A stretch of DNA of 43,659 nt from an uncultured Dorea sp. (GTDB taxonomy: Bacteria > Bacillota > Clostridia > Lachnospirales > Lachnospiraceae): the NCBI GenBank assembly GCA_947063855.1, contig CAMSTW010000025.1, positions 1 to 43,659 on the forward strand. The letters are read 5' to 3'. Position numbers and translations under genes: made by a program. Of this stretch, positions 7,952-15,320 are shown in pieces. Within the stretch, counting starts at the first letter, position 1; every line of letters starts with the position of its first letter. The notes beneath the pieces were generated by a model. That model had not been told where the DNA came from. It ran no database searches and worked only from the letters and a program-made list of their open reading frames with translations.

Positions 7952-8793
7952 GAGAGAAGAAGAGAGTTTCATCTTATGTATTTTCAGTAATCAAATATGT
8001 GTCGCTGATTCTGGCGTCTGTTGTGTCGCTGGTTCCGGTCTGCGTCTGCATCCTGACAGCGTTTAAGACCAACGAGGAATATGCGTCTACATCGGTTCTG
8101 GATATGCCGGCAACCTTTGCATATTTTGAGAATTTTAAGATTGCGTTCGAGAAAGCGAATATGATGAGAGGATTTGCCAACACGGCGATCGTCCTGGTGG
8201 TCGTGCTTACAGTTTCCGTATTCACAGGCTCTATGCTTGCGTACGTAATCAACCGGTTCAGATTCCCGGGAAGGGGAATGATTGAGAATCTGTTCCTGTT
8301 CGCGTCCCTGCTTCCGGGTATCGCGATGCAGGTAACGATCTATCAGATTATGTATTCTCTGGGGCTTATTAATCATCTGTACGGGTATATGATCGTGCTG
8401 ATGGGAACGGATATTATCTCTATCTATATCTTCCTGCAGTTCTTCGAGAATCTGCCGGTATCGCTGGATGAATCGGCGATCATGGACGGGTGTACGTATT
8501 TTGGAGTATTCTTCAAGATCCTGTTCCCGCTTCTGAAACCGGCGATTATGACCTCGCTGGTGCTCAAGGGCGTCAGCGTGTACAATGAGTATTATTCTTC
8601 CAACCTGTATCTGCAGCTGCCGGAATTGAAGACCATATCTACGGCGTTGTATACATTTACCGGACCTTACGGAAACCAGTATAACTATATCTGTTCCGGC
8701 GTTATCATCACGATCATACCGATCCTGGTGTTCTTCCTGGTATTCCAGAAGCAGGTATACAGCGGTATGGCAAATGGGGCAGTCAAAGGCTAG
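7948..8793 (+). CDS. CUT1 sugar ABC transporter permease 2 (MalG/UgpE type)
   Basis: A 281-residue permease with six predicted helices and the EAA-type loop DESAIMDGCTYFGVFFKILFPLLKPA. It forms the channel together with the preceding permease, whose stop codon it overlaps by 4 nt. The start is supported by GGGAGGTG 10 nt upstream. It carries no domain beyond the MalG-type core. The phosphorylase gene follows after 29 bp, so import and intracellular phosphorolysis are made from one transcript. Confidence 0.93.
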   Translation: MREKKRVSSYVFSVIKYVSLILASVVSLVPVCVCILTAFKTNEEYASTSVLDMPATFAYFENFKIAFEKANMMRGFANTAIVLVVVLTVSVFTGSMLAYVINRFRFPGRGMIENLFLFASLLPGIAMQVTIYQIMYSLGLINHLYGYMIVLMGTDIISIYIFLQFFENLPVSLDESAIMDGCTYFGVFFKILFPLLKPAIMTSLVLKGVSVYNEYYSSNLYLQLPELKTISTALYTFTGPYGNQYNYICSGVIITIIPILVFFLVFQKQVYSGMANGAVKG

Positions 8794-8822
8794 GACATCA
8801 ATTATAGAAAGGTTTTAAAGAA

Positions 8823-9845
8823 ATGGGCAATGTTAAGATATTGGCGCCGCCGGTGCCGAATGTGCCGTGGCAGGAGAGGCCAAAGGGACTTAATGGGGCG
8901 CCGGTGTGGCGTTATAAGGAGAATCCGGTTATCGGAAGGAATCCGGTGAAGGGAGTGGCGAGGATCTTCAACAGTGCGGTGATGCCGTACCGGGATGGAT
9001 TTATCGGAGTATTCCGCGGGGAGCAGGTGAATGGTGTTCCGCATATCTATCTGGGAAGAAGTGAGGATGCGGTACACTGGCAGTTTGATGAGAAGAAGAT
9101 TCCGTTTGTGGACGAAGAGGGAGAGCCTTTTATGCCGGTATATGCCTATGATCCAAGGCTCGTTGAGGTGGAAGGCGTCTATTATCTGATCTGGTGCCAG
9201 GATTTCTACGGGGCGGCGATTGGGATGGCGAAGACGACGGATTTCAAGACATTTACAAGGATAGAGAATCCGTTTCTTCCATTTAACCGGAATGCGGTAC
9301 TCTTCCCAAGGAAGATCGGCGGCAATTTCGTGATGCTCTCAAGGCCAAGCGACAGCGGACATACGCCTTTCGGGGATATCTTCGTGTCCGAGAGTCCGGA
9401 TCTGGTGTATTGGGGGAAGCACCGCCATGTGATGGGCAAGAGCAAGGAATGGTGGGAGATGCTTAAGATCGGCGGCGGCGCGGCTCCTATCGAGACGTCG
9501 GAAGGATGGCTTCTGTTCTACCATGGCGTGACCGGGACCTGTAACGGGTATGTCTACAGTATCGGCGGGGCGATTCTGGATAGTGAGAATCCATCGGTTG
9601 TGAAGTACCGCTGTGAGGATTTCCTGCTGACGCCGGAAGAATGGTATGAGGAACGGGGATTCGTGCCGAATGTGACGTTCCCGTGCGCGACCATCCATGA
9701 CAGCGCAAGCGGAAGGATCGCGATCTATTATGGGGCGGCGGATACCTATGTCGGGCTGGCGTTTACTATGGTGGATGAGCTTGTTGAATATATTAAAGAA
9801 CATAGTGTGGTGCGGGAAGAAGACAGCGAGATTGGCAGACGGTAG
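8823..9845 (+). CDS. GH130 beta-1,4-mannooligosaccharide phosphorylase
   Basis: A 340-residue five-bladed beta-propeller enzyme of GH130, without signal peptide. Motifs typical of the family are NPV(I/V)GRNP, FNSAVMPYRDGF, FRGE, YAYDPRLV with D110 as the likely general acid, NAVLFPRKIGG, RPSD and GGGAAPI. Its length and the short N-terminus favour the mannooligosaccharide phosphorylase subgroup over the mannosylglucose subgroup, which is represented by the second GH130 gene at 11066. The reaction removes a terminal mannose with phosphate, giving alpha-mannose-1-phosphate and a shortened chain. It lies between the transporter and the 2-epimerase. The exact chain-length preference cannot be read from sequence. 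Confidence 0.9.
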   Translation: MGNVKILAPPVPNVPWQERPKGLNGAPVWRYKENPVIGRNPVKGVARIFNSAVMPYRDGFIGVFRGEQVNGVPHIYLGRSEDAVHWQFDEKKIPFVDEEGEPFMPVYAYDPRLVEVEGVYYLIWCQDFYGAAIGMAKTTDFKTFTRIENPFLPFNRNAVLFPRKIGGNFVMLSRPSDSGHTPFGDIFVSESPDLVYWGKHRHVMGKSKEWWEMLKIGGGAAPIETSEGWLLFYHGVTGTCNGYVYSIGGAILDSENPSVVKYRCEDFLLTPEEWYEERGFVPNVTFPCATIHDSASGRIAIYYGAADTYVGLAFTMVDELVEYIKEHSVVREEDSEIGRR

Positions 9846-9855
9846 GTGCGGACTT

Positions 9856-11040
9856 ATGGAGAATTTTGTGAAAGAGATCCGGCAACATCTGGAGACGGGG
9901 CTGATTCCCTTCTGGGAAGGGCTCCGGGATGAGGTGAACGGCGGATACTATGGGTATATGGATGATGGCCTCCGGATAGACCGGCAGTATGAGAAAGGAT
10001 GTATTCTGAACAGCAGGATTCTGTGGTTCTTCTCGAATGCGTACCGGCTGCTGAATAAGGAGAGCCTAAAAGAGGATGCGGCGCATGCATACCGGTTTCT
10101 GAGGGAGCATTGCGTGGATCGGGAATACGGCGGCGTGTTCTGGTCGGTCACCTGTGACGGACAGGTAAAGGATGATACGAAGCACACCTATAACCAGGCA
10201 TTTGCCATCTATGCACTGGCGTCGTATTACGACGCGGTGAAGGATGAGGAGGCGCTTGAGCTGGCTGTGGAGCTGATGCGTCTGATTGAAGAGAAATGCA
10301 CCGATTCATCTGGTTATTATCTGGAAGCATTTACCAGGGAGTTTAAGCCGGCGGACAATGAGAAATTATCGGAGAATGGAGTGATGGCAGAGAAGACGAT
10401 GAACACGCTGCTTCATGTGTTCGAGGCGTACACGGAACTATACAGGGTAAGCCGCGATGAGAAAGTGGCGGACAGGCTTCGCTTCATGATGGATATCATG
10501 GCAGAGAAGATCTATAATCCGGCGCTTGGGAGACAGGAGGTATTCTTTGATAAAGACTGGAACTCTCTGATCGACCTGTATTCCTACGGGCATGACATCG
10601 AGACGGCATGGCTGGTAGACCGTGGTACGGAGGTGCTGGGGGATCCGGAATATGAAGGGAAGATGTCGCCAATCACAAGGGAGATTACGAAGCATATCTA
10701 TGAGCGCGCCTTTTATAAGGGCGCGCTGATGAATGAAGCAGAGAATGGAGTACAGGATAAGACCCGGGTATGGTGGGTTCAGGCGGAGGGTGTCGTGGGA
10801 TTTGTCAACGGATACCAGAAGAGCCGGCAGGATGTGGCTTATCTTGAGGCGGCAAAGATGCTCTGGGGATATATTGTCAGGTGTCTGATTGACCCAAGGG
10901 ACGGGGCGGAGTGGTTCTGGGCTGCAGATGAGAATGACAGACCCGTATCCAGGCCGATTGTGGAGCCGTGGAAATGTCCTTATCATAATGGCCGGATGTG
11001 CATAGAGGTGATCCGAAGGCTTAAGCCGGGAAAAGCTTGA
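9856..11040 (+). CDS. Cellobiose 2-epimerase (AGE family), acting on mannobiose
   Basis: A 394-residue (alpha/alpha)6-barrel epimerase that interconverts glucose and mannose at the reducing end of beta-1,4 disaccharides; here mannobiose to mannosyl-glucose. Signature segments are [48 protein letters not shown] and [14 protein letters not shown], carrying the conserved Arg and His residues of the active site. The open frame extends further upstream into the GH130 gene, but the homologous protein begins at [12 protein letters not shown], and GGTAGGTG precedes this ATG, so 9856 is chosen. It lies 10 bp after the phosphorylase. The adjacent mannosylglucose phosphorylase consumes its product, which supports the assignment strongly. 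Confidence 0.92.
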   Translation: MENFVKEIRQHLETGLIPFWEGLRDEVNGGYYGYMDDGLRIDRQYEKGCILNSRILWFFSNAYRLLNKESLKEDAAHAYRFLREHCVDREYGGVFWSVTCDGQVKDDTKHTYNQAFAIYALASYYDAVKDEEALELAVELMRLIEEKCTDSSGYYLEAFTREFKPADNEKLSENGVMAEKTMNTLLHVFEAYTELYRVSRDEKVADRLRFMMDIMAEKIYNPALGRQEVFFDKDWNSLIDLYSYGHDIETAWLVDRGTEVLGDPEYEGKMSPITREITKHIYERAFYKGALMNEAENGVQDKTRVWWVQAEGVVGFVNGYQKSRQDVAYLEAAKMLWGYIVRCLIDPRDGAEWFWAADENDRPVSRPIVEPWKCPYHNGRMCIEVIRRLKPGKA

Positions 11041-11065
11041 TAGAAGAATCTCAGGAGGGGAAGGC

Positions 11066-12235
11066 ATGATACACGACAGATATTATGCAGAATTAGAGAA
11101 ATATGAAAAGCTGATTGGCAGAAAGAATCAGAAGAGTGATTATTATAACGGAATCTATGACCGATATGAGTATCCTGTGCTGACGAGGGAACACATACCG
11201 CTGCACTGGAGATATGACCTGGATGCAGAATCGAACCCGTATTTTATGGAACGTCTCGGCGTCAATGCGGTCATGAATTCCGGCGCCATAGAACTGGACG
11301 GAAGATATTATCTGGTCGTCCGGGTGGAGGGAAATGACAGAAAATCCTTCTTTGCAGTGGCCGAGAGTGAAGACGGGGTGTCAGGGTTCCGGTTCTGGGA
11401 TGATCCGGTGGTACTGCCGGATACCTGTCCGGAGGAAACCAATGTCTATGACATGCGTCTGACAAAGCATGAAGACGGGTATATCTACGGAGTCTTCTGT
11501 TCAGAGAGTAAGGACAGGGAGGATCCGGACCTGTCGGCCGCGGTGGCCCGGGCCGGCATCGTGCGGACGAAGGATCTGAAGACCTGGGAGCGTCTGGATA
11601 ACCTGACTACGCTTCGGTCGCCGCAGCAGAGAAATGTGGCCCTGCATCCGGAATTTGTAGACGGGAAATATGCGTTCTATACCCGTCCCATGGATGGGTT
11701 TATTGAGACCGGGAGCGGCGGCGGAATCGGCTTTGGGGTGTGCGAAGACATAGAGCATGCGGTGATTGATGAAGAGAAGATCATCAGCAGAAGGATCTAC
11801 CATACATTGACGGAATCCAAGAATGGTGCGGGTGCAGTCCCCATAAGAGGAGAAAAGTGCTGGATACATATAGCCCATGGGGTACGCAATACTGCGGCGG
11901 GCCTTCGGTATGTCCTCTATGCCTTTGGGACGGATCTTGAAGATCCTTCGAGAGTGATCGCCGAACCCTCAGGAGTATTTCTGGTTCCGCTGGGAAAAGA
12001 ACGGGTCGGCGATGTGTCCAACGTCGTGTTTACCAACGGAGCGGTTGCCAGGGAAAATGGAGATGTATACATCTACTATGCATCCTGCGATACAAGAATG
12101 CATGTTGCAGCAACAACGGTTGCGAAGCTTGAGGATTATCTCTTCCACACACCAAAGGATCCCTTAAGATCGGCGGATTGTGTAAAGCAGAGATGCGAAC
12201 TGATCGACAGGAACAAAAAGCTTCTGGAGGCATAG
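11066..12235 (+). CDS. GH130 4-O-beta-D-mannosyl-D-glucose phosphorylase
   Basis: A 389-residue GH130 enzyme of the mannosylglucose phosphorylase subgroup, which typically has about 390 residues and a longer N-terminus than the other GH130 gene in this operon. It converts mannosyl-glucose and phosphate to alpha-mannose-1-phosphate and glucose. Supporting motifs are [45 protein letters not shown] with D129 as the likely general acid, [20 protein letters not shown] and [21 protein letters not shown]. The ribosome binding site is AGGAGGGGAAGG. It follows the epimerase by 25 bp and completes the mannobiose route. No terminator of normal form follows; the next gene starts 124 bp on. Confidence 0.93.
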   Translation: MIHDRYYAELEKYEKLIGRKNQKSDYYNGIYDRYEYPVLTREHIPLHWRYDLDAESNPYFMERLGVNAVMNSGAIELDGRYYLVVRVEGNDRKSFFAVAESEDGVSGFRFWDDPVVLPDTCPEETNVYDMRLTKHEDGYIYGVFCSESKDREDPDLSAAVARAGIVRTKDLKTWERLDNLTTLRSPQQRNVALHPEFVDGKYAFYTRPMDGFIETGSGGGIGFGVCEDIEHAVIDEEKIISRRIYHTLTESKNGAGAVPIRGEKCWIHIAHGVRNTAAGLRYVLYAFGTDLEDPSRVIAEPSGVFLVPLGKERVGDVSNVVFTNGAVARENGDVYIYYASCDTRMHVAATTVAKLEDYLFHTPKDPLRSADCVKQRCELIDRNKKLLEA

Positions 12236-12312
12236 TGAAGAGCGGGCTGACAGACAGGAAGCTTCCGGAAGCATAACGCAGAGCAGGAGCCAGCTTGAAG
12301 TGTCTGTAAAAA

Positions 12313-12330
12313 ACGCCTGGATTCAGGCGT
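12313..12330. other. Intra-operon hairpin
   Basis: Perfect 7-bp arms ACGCCTG and CAGGCGT around GATT lie in the 124-bp gap after the second GH130 gene. No T-run follows. A palindrome GCTTCCGGAAGC at 12261-12272 and an imperfect copy of the end of the GH130 gene are in the same gap. It could be an RNA-processing or stability element between the upstream and downstream operon halves. Confidence 0.4.
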
Positions 12331-12359
12331 AGTCTATGTGGGACAGATAAGGAGATCCT

Positions 12360-12953
12360 ATGGGAAAATGGATAAGGGATATCAGGGAGAAAACAGCAGA
12401 TATGGACAGGGAGCAGGCGTTTACATATGTTATGAGTTACTACTGGTATCATATTCTGGCCGCGGGTATCCTGCTGGGGCTTTTGGTCCTTCTGGTCTAT
12501 CACATCGGATGGGGGGACAGGAGAAAAGAATTCACTTGTGTAATGGTTAATCAGGAGATTGATTATGGGAGAGATAAGAAGCTTGCTGAGGAATTCGGCG
12601 CCTATGCAGGGCTGGAGGCGAAAGAGATTCTGATCGATTCGGACTATCAGATTTCCTACAGAGATAAGCAGATGGAGAATGCCAAGGAGAGCTCCTATGA
12701 GAAGTTCTTCTTCAACTGGCAGGCGAAAGAGATCGACGCCATGGTGATGCCGGAGAGCTTCTATGAGTATTGTCAGGAGCAGGGCGGCGTATTTATGGAA
12801 GAGAAGATTCCTGTGGGGATGACCATACTTAAGGATACTCTGACGGAGGAATCGGGCGACCCGGTGTATCTGGTATTTGTGGCGGATACAAAGCATGGGA
12901 AGCTGTGTGAAGAATTCCGAAGGTATCTGTGCGGCGGCAGTAGGATGAGGTGA
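12360..12953 (+). CDS. Single-pass membrane protein of unknown function
   Basis: A 197-residue protein that I do not recognise as a named family. Residues 1-30 are a charged N-terminus likely inside the cell. Residues about 31-50 form one membrane helix (HILAAGILLGLLVLLVYHIGW). The remaining 145 or so residues are probably outside and resemble a compact alpha/beta domain rich in Lys and Glu. It has no lipobox or cleavable signal. GGAG lies 5-8 nt before the ATG. Seven bp separate it from the YesL-like gene, so the two are surely co-transcribed and may work together. Proteins of this general form often accompany YesL-like genes in Clostridia sugar loci, which is context only. Confidence 0.75.
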   Translation: MGKWIRDIREKTADMDREQAFTYVMSYYWYHILAAGILLGLLVLLVYHIGWGDRRKEFTCVMVNQEIDYGRDKKLAEEFGAYAGLEAKEILIDSDYQISYRDKQMENAKESSYEKFFFNWQAKEIDAMVMPESFYEYCQEQGGVFMEEKIPVGMTILKDTLTEESGDPVYLVFVADTKHGKLCEEFRRYLCGGSRMR

Positions 12954-12960
12954 ACGTAGG

Positions 12961-13575
12961 ATGAAGAAATTAAGTGTAGATAATCCATTTTTTGAATTTA
13001 TGGGGAAATTAGGGGATGTGCTGCTTCTCAATATCCTGTTTCTGGTAACTTCCCTGCCGGTTGTGACAGTGGGAGCGTCTCTTGCGGCGCTGTATCAGTC
13101 CTTCGGCGACATGGCAGAAGGAGAATTCATATCGGCGTTCCGTAATTTCACCAGGGCATGGAAGAAGTACCTGCGAACGAGTACAAAGGCGTGGATTCTG
13201 GTGCTTCTGACAGGGTGCCTTCTGGTGTTTGATCTGACGTTTGTCGGGGGCATGAGAAGAGGCACGCAAGGCCCCTGGGGGCTCATAGGGATTGGAATCG
13301 GATGCCTTGCGGTAATATGGGAAATGATATTCTGCTATATATTTCCTGTGATACTGAAGGGAGAGACGCAGATCAGAAGGATGATACGGCAGAGTCTCTT
13401 TCTGGCGGTGCGGAATTTCCAGTATACGTTTCTTATGGTTGTGGTAAATAGTATTCCTGTGATATGCTTTGTCTTGGGAGGAGATCTTCTGGCGGCTGTG
13501 ATTCCGTTGTATCTGACCAACGGATTCGGACTCACGGCGTTTGTGAATACATTTTTTCTAAGGAAATGCATATGA
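12961..13575 (+). CDS. YesL/DUF624 family membrane protein
   Basis: A 204-residue integral membrane protein with about five hydrophobic segments. The N-terminal signature NPFFEFMGKLGDVLLLNILFLVTSLPVVTVGAS is typical of DUF624, the family of Bacillus YesL, often encoded beside CUT1 sugar transporters and glycoside-degrading genes. Its biochemical role is unknown. The stop codon overlaps a possible ATG of the following mutase gene (ATGA at 13572). Its location inside a manno-oligosaccharide operon suggests a role in uptake or assembly of the transporter, but this is inference. Confidence 0.85.
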   Translation: MKKLSVDNPFFEFMGKLGDVLLLNILFLVTSLPVVTVGASLAALYQSFGDMAEGEFISAFRNFTRAWKKYLRTSTKAWILVLLTGCLLVFDLTFVGGMRRGTQGPWGLIGIGIGCLAVIWEMIFCYIFPVILKGETQIRRMIRQSLFLAVRNFQYTFLMVVVNSIPVICFVLGGDLLAAVIPLYLTNGFGLTAFVNTFFLRKCI

Positions 13576-13589
13576 AGGGAGACAAGAGG

Positions 13590-15320
13590 ATGGATGCGAG
13601 AAGTATTTATGAATTTTGGTTAGCGGATTCTTATTTTGATGAGGATACGAAAGCAGAGCTAAGAGGCATTGCGGGGGATGACCGGGAGATTGAGGAGCGT
13701 TTCTACCGTGACCTGGAATTCGGAACCGGGGGACTGCGGGGAATCATAGGAGCCGGCACGAACCGCATGAATATCTACACGGTGCGCAAGGCTACGCAGG
13801 GACTGGCGAATTATATTATCCGGGAGCAGGCGCAGGAAAAGGGAGTGGCAATTGCTTTTGACTCCCGGAATATGTCGCCGGAATTTGCCGATGAGGCGGC
13901 GCTCTGTCTTGCGGCAAATGGAATCAGGGTGCACATTTTCCCCTCGCTGCGCCCGACGCCGATGCTTTCTTTCGCATTGCGCGAGCTTGGATGTACGGCG
14001 GGGATCGTAGTGACTGCGAGCCATAATCCGCCGGAGTACAACGGGTATAAGGTGTACTGGGAGGACGGCGCGCAGATCACGGCGCCTAAGGATAAAGAGA
14101 TCATCAGCGAGGTCAATGCCATCACAGATTATGCCATGGTGAAGACCATGGATAAGGAAGCGGCTGTTGCAGCCGGGCTTTATCAGGTGATCGGTGAAGA
14201 GATGGATGACAGATATATGGAAGCATTGAAGAAGCTGGTTCTGCATCCGGAGATTATCCGGGAGACGGCCGGGGAGTTGAAGATTGTCTACACCCCGCTT
14301 CATGGAACCGGGAATCTTCCGGTGAGAAGAGTGCTTCGTGAGCTTGGATTTGTCAATGTATACGTGGTGAAGGAGCAGGAATTACCGGACGGTAATTTCC
14401 CGACGGTATCTTATCCCAATCCGGAGGATAAGAATGCATTTGCACTGGCGCTTAAACTTGCAGAGGAAGTGGATGCGGATGTGATACTGGCGACAGATCC
14501 GGATGCAGACCGTCTTGGCGTATACGCGAAGGATACGGAGACGGGGGAGTATGTAAGCTTTACGGGCAATATGTCCGGAATGCTGATCCTGGAGTATCAG
14601 CTTGCACAGAGGAAAGCGATGGGGACGCTGCCAAAGAATGGAGCAGTCGTCACAACTATCGTGTCCGGCAAGATGGCGCGCGCGATTACGGATGCTTATC
14701 AGGTGGAGTTGATCGAGACGCTGACAGGCTTCAAATATATCGGGGAACAGATCAAATTCTTCGAACAGAATCACGAACATGAATATGTATTTGGCTATGA
14801 GGAGAGCTATGGCTGTCTTGTGGGGACCCATGCCCGGGATAAGGATGCGGTTGCGGCAGTGATGGCGCTGTGTGAAGTTGCGGCTTACTTAAAGAGCCGG
14901 GAGATGACCCTGTGCGGTAAGATGCAGGAGTTGTTTAAGACCTATGGATATTATAAGGAAGACCTGTGTACGGTGACGCTTAAGGGGCAGGACGGAGCGA
15001 AGCAGATCGCAGCGATGATGGAACATATCCGCGGGGACGTGCCGGTGGATATCGGGGGACTTAAGGTGACGCAGTTCAGGGATTACAGAGATGATGTCAA
15101 GCTTGACATGGCAGGCGGCAGGAGGACCCCGACAGGGCTTCCAAAGTCTGATGTTCTGTATTTTGAACTGGAGACGGACGCATGGTGCTGCATCCGCCCG
15201 TCGGGAACAGAGCCTAAGATCAAGTTCTATATCGGCGTCAGGGGTGCGGATGAAGAAGAGGCGGATACGAAGCTTCAGATGCTCACAGAATCGGTGAAGG
15301 AGATTGACAGACGATGTTAA
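13590..15320 (+). CDS. Phosphohexomutase (phosphomannomutase/phosphoglucomutase)
   Basis: A 576-residue alpha-D-phosphohexomutase of the long PgcA-like type. It should convert mannose-1-phosphate from the GH130 enzymes into mannose-6-phosphate, and may also act on glucose-1-phosphate. The four signature segments are visible: TASHNPPEYNGYK with the phosphoserine S144, DPDADRLG with metal ligands D303, D305 and D307, GYEESYG for sugar recognition, and RPSGTEPKIKFY for phosphate binding. The open frame runs upstream into the YesL gene; AAGGGAG at 13575-13581, 8 nt before the ATG at 13590, sets the start. Its stop overlaps the start of the isomerase-kinase gene by 7 nt, linking the two consecutive steps. 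Confidence 0.93.
   Translation: MDARSIYEFWLADSYFDEDTKAELRGIAGDDREIEERFYRDLEFGTGGLRGIIGAGTNRMNIYTVRKATQGLANYIIREQAQEKGVAIAFDSRNMSPEFADEAALCLAANGIRVHIFPSLRPTPMLSFALRELGCTAGIVVTASHNPPEYNGYKVYWEDGAQITAPKDKEIISEVNAITDYAMVKTMDKEAAVAAGLYQVIGEEMDDRYMEALKKLVLHPEIIRETAGELKIVYTPLHGTGNLPVRRVLRELGFVNVYVVKEQELPDGNFPTVSYPNPEDKNAFALALKLAEEVDADVILATDPDADRLGVYAKDTETGEYVSFTGNMSGMLILEYQLAQRKAMGTLPKNGAVVTTIVSGKMARAITDAYQVELIETLTGFKYIGEQIKFFEQNHEHEYVFGYEESYGCLVGTHARDKDAVAAVMALCEVAAYLKSREMTLCGKMQELFKTYGYYKEDLCTVTLKGQDGAKQIAAMMEHIRGDVPVDIGGLKVTQFRDYRDDVKLDMAGGRRTPTGLPKSDVLYFELETDAWCCIRPSGTEPKIKFYIGVRGADEEEADTKLQMLTESVKEIDRRC

Noticed and set aside
12030-13031. A 333-codon minus-strand open frame across the GH130/one-TM/YesL junction
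   Set aside because: It overlaps three supported plus-strand genes, has no ribosome binding site pattern and no recognisable family.
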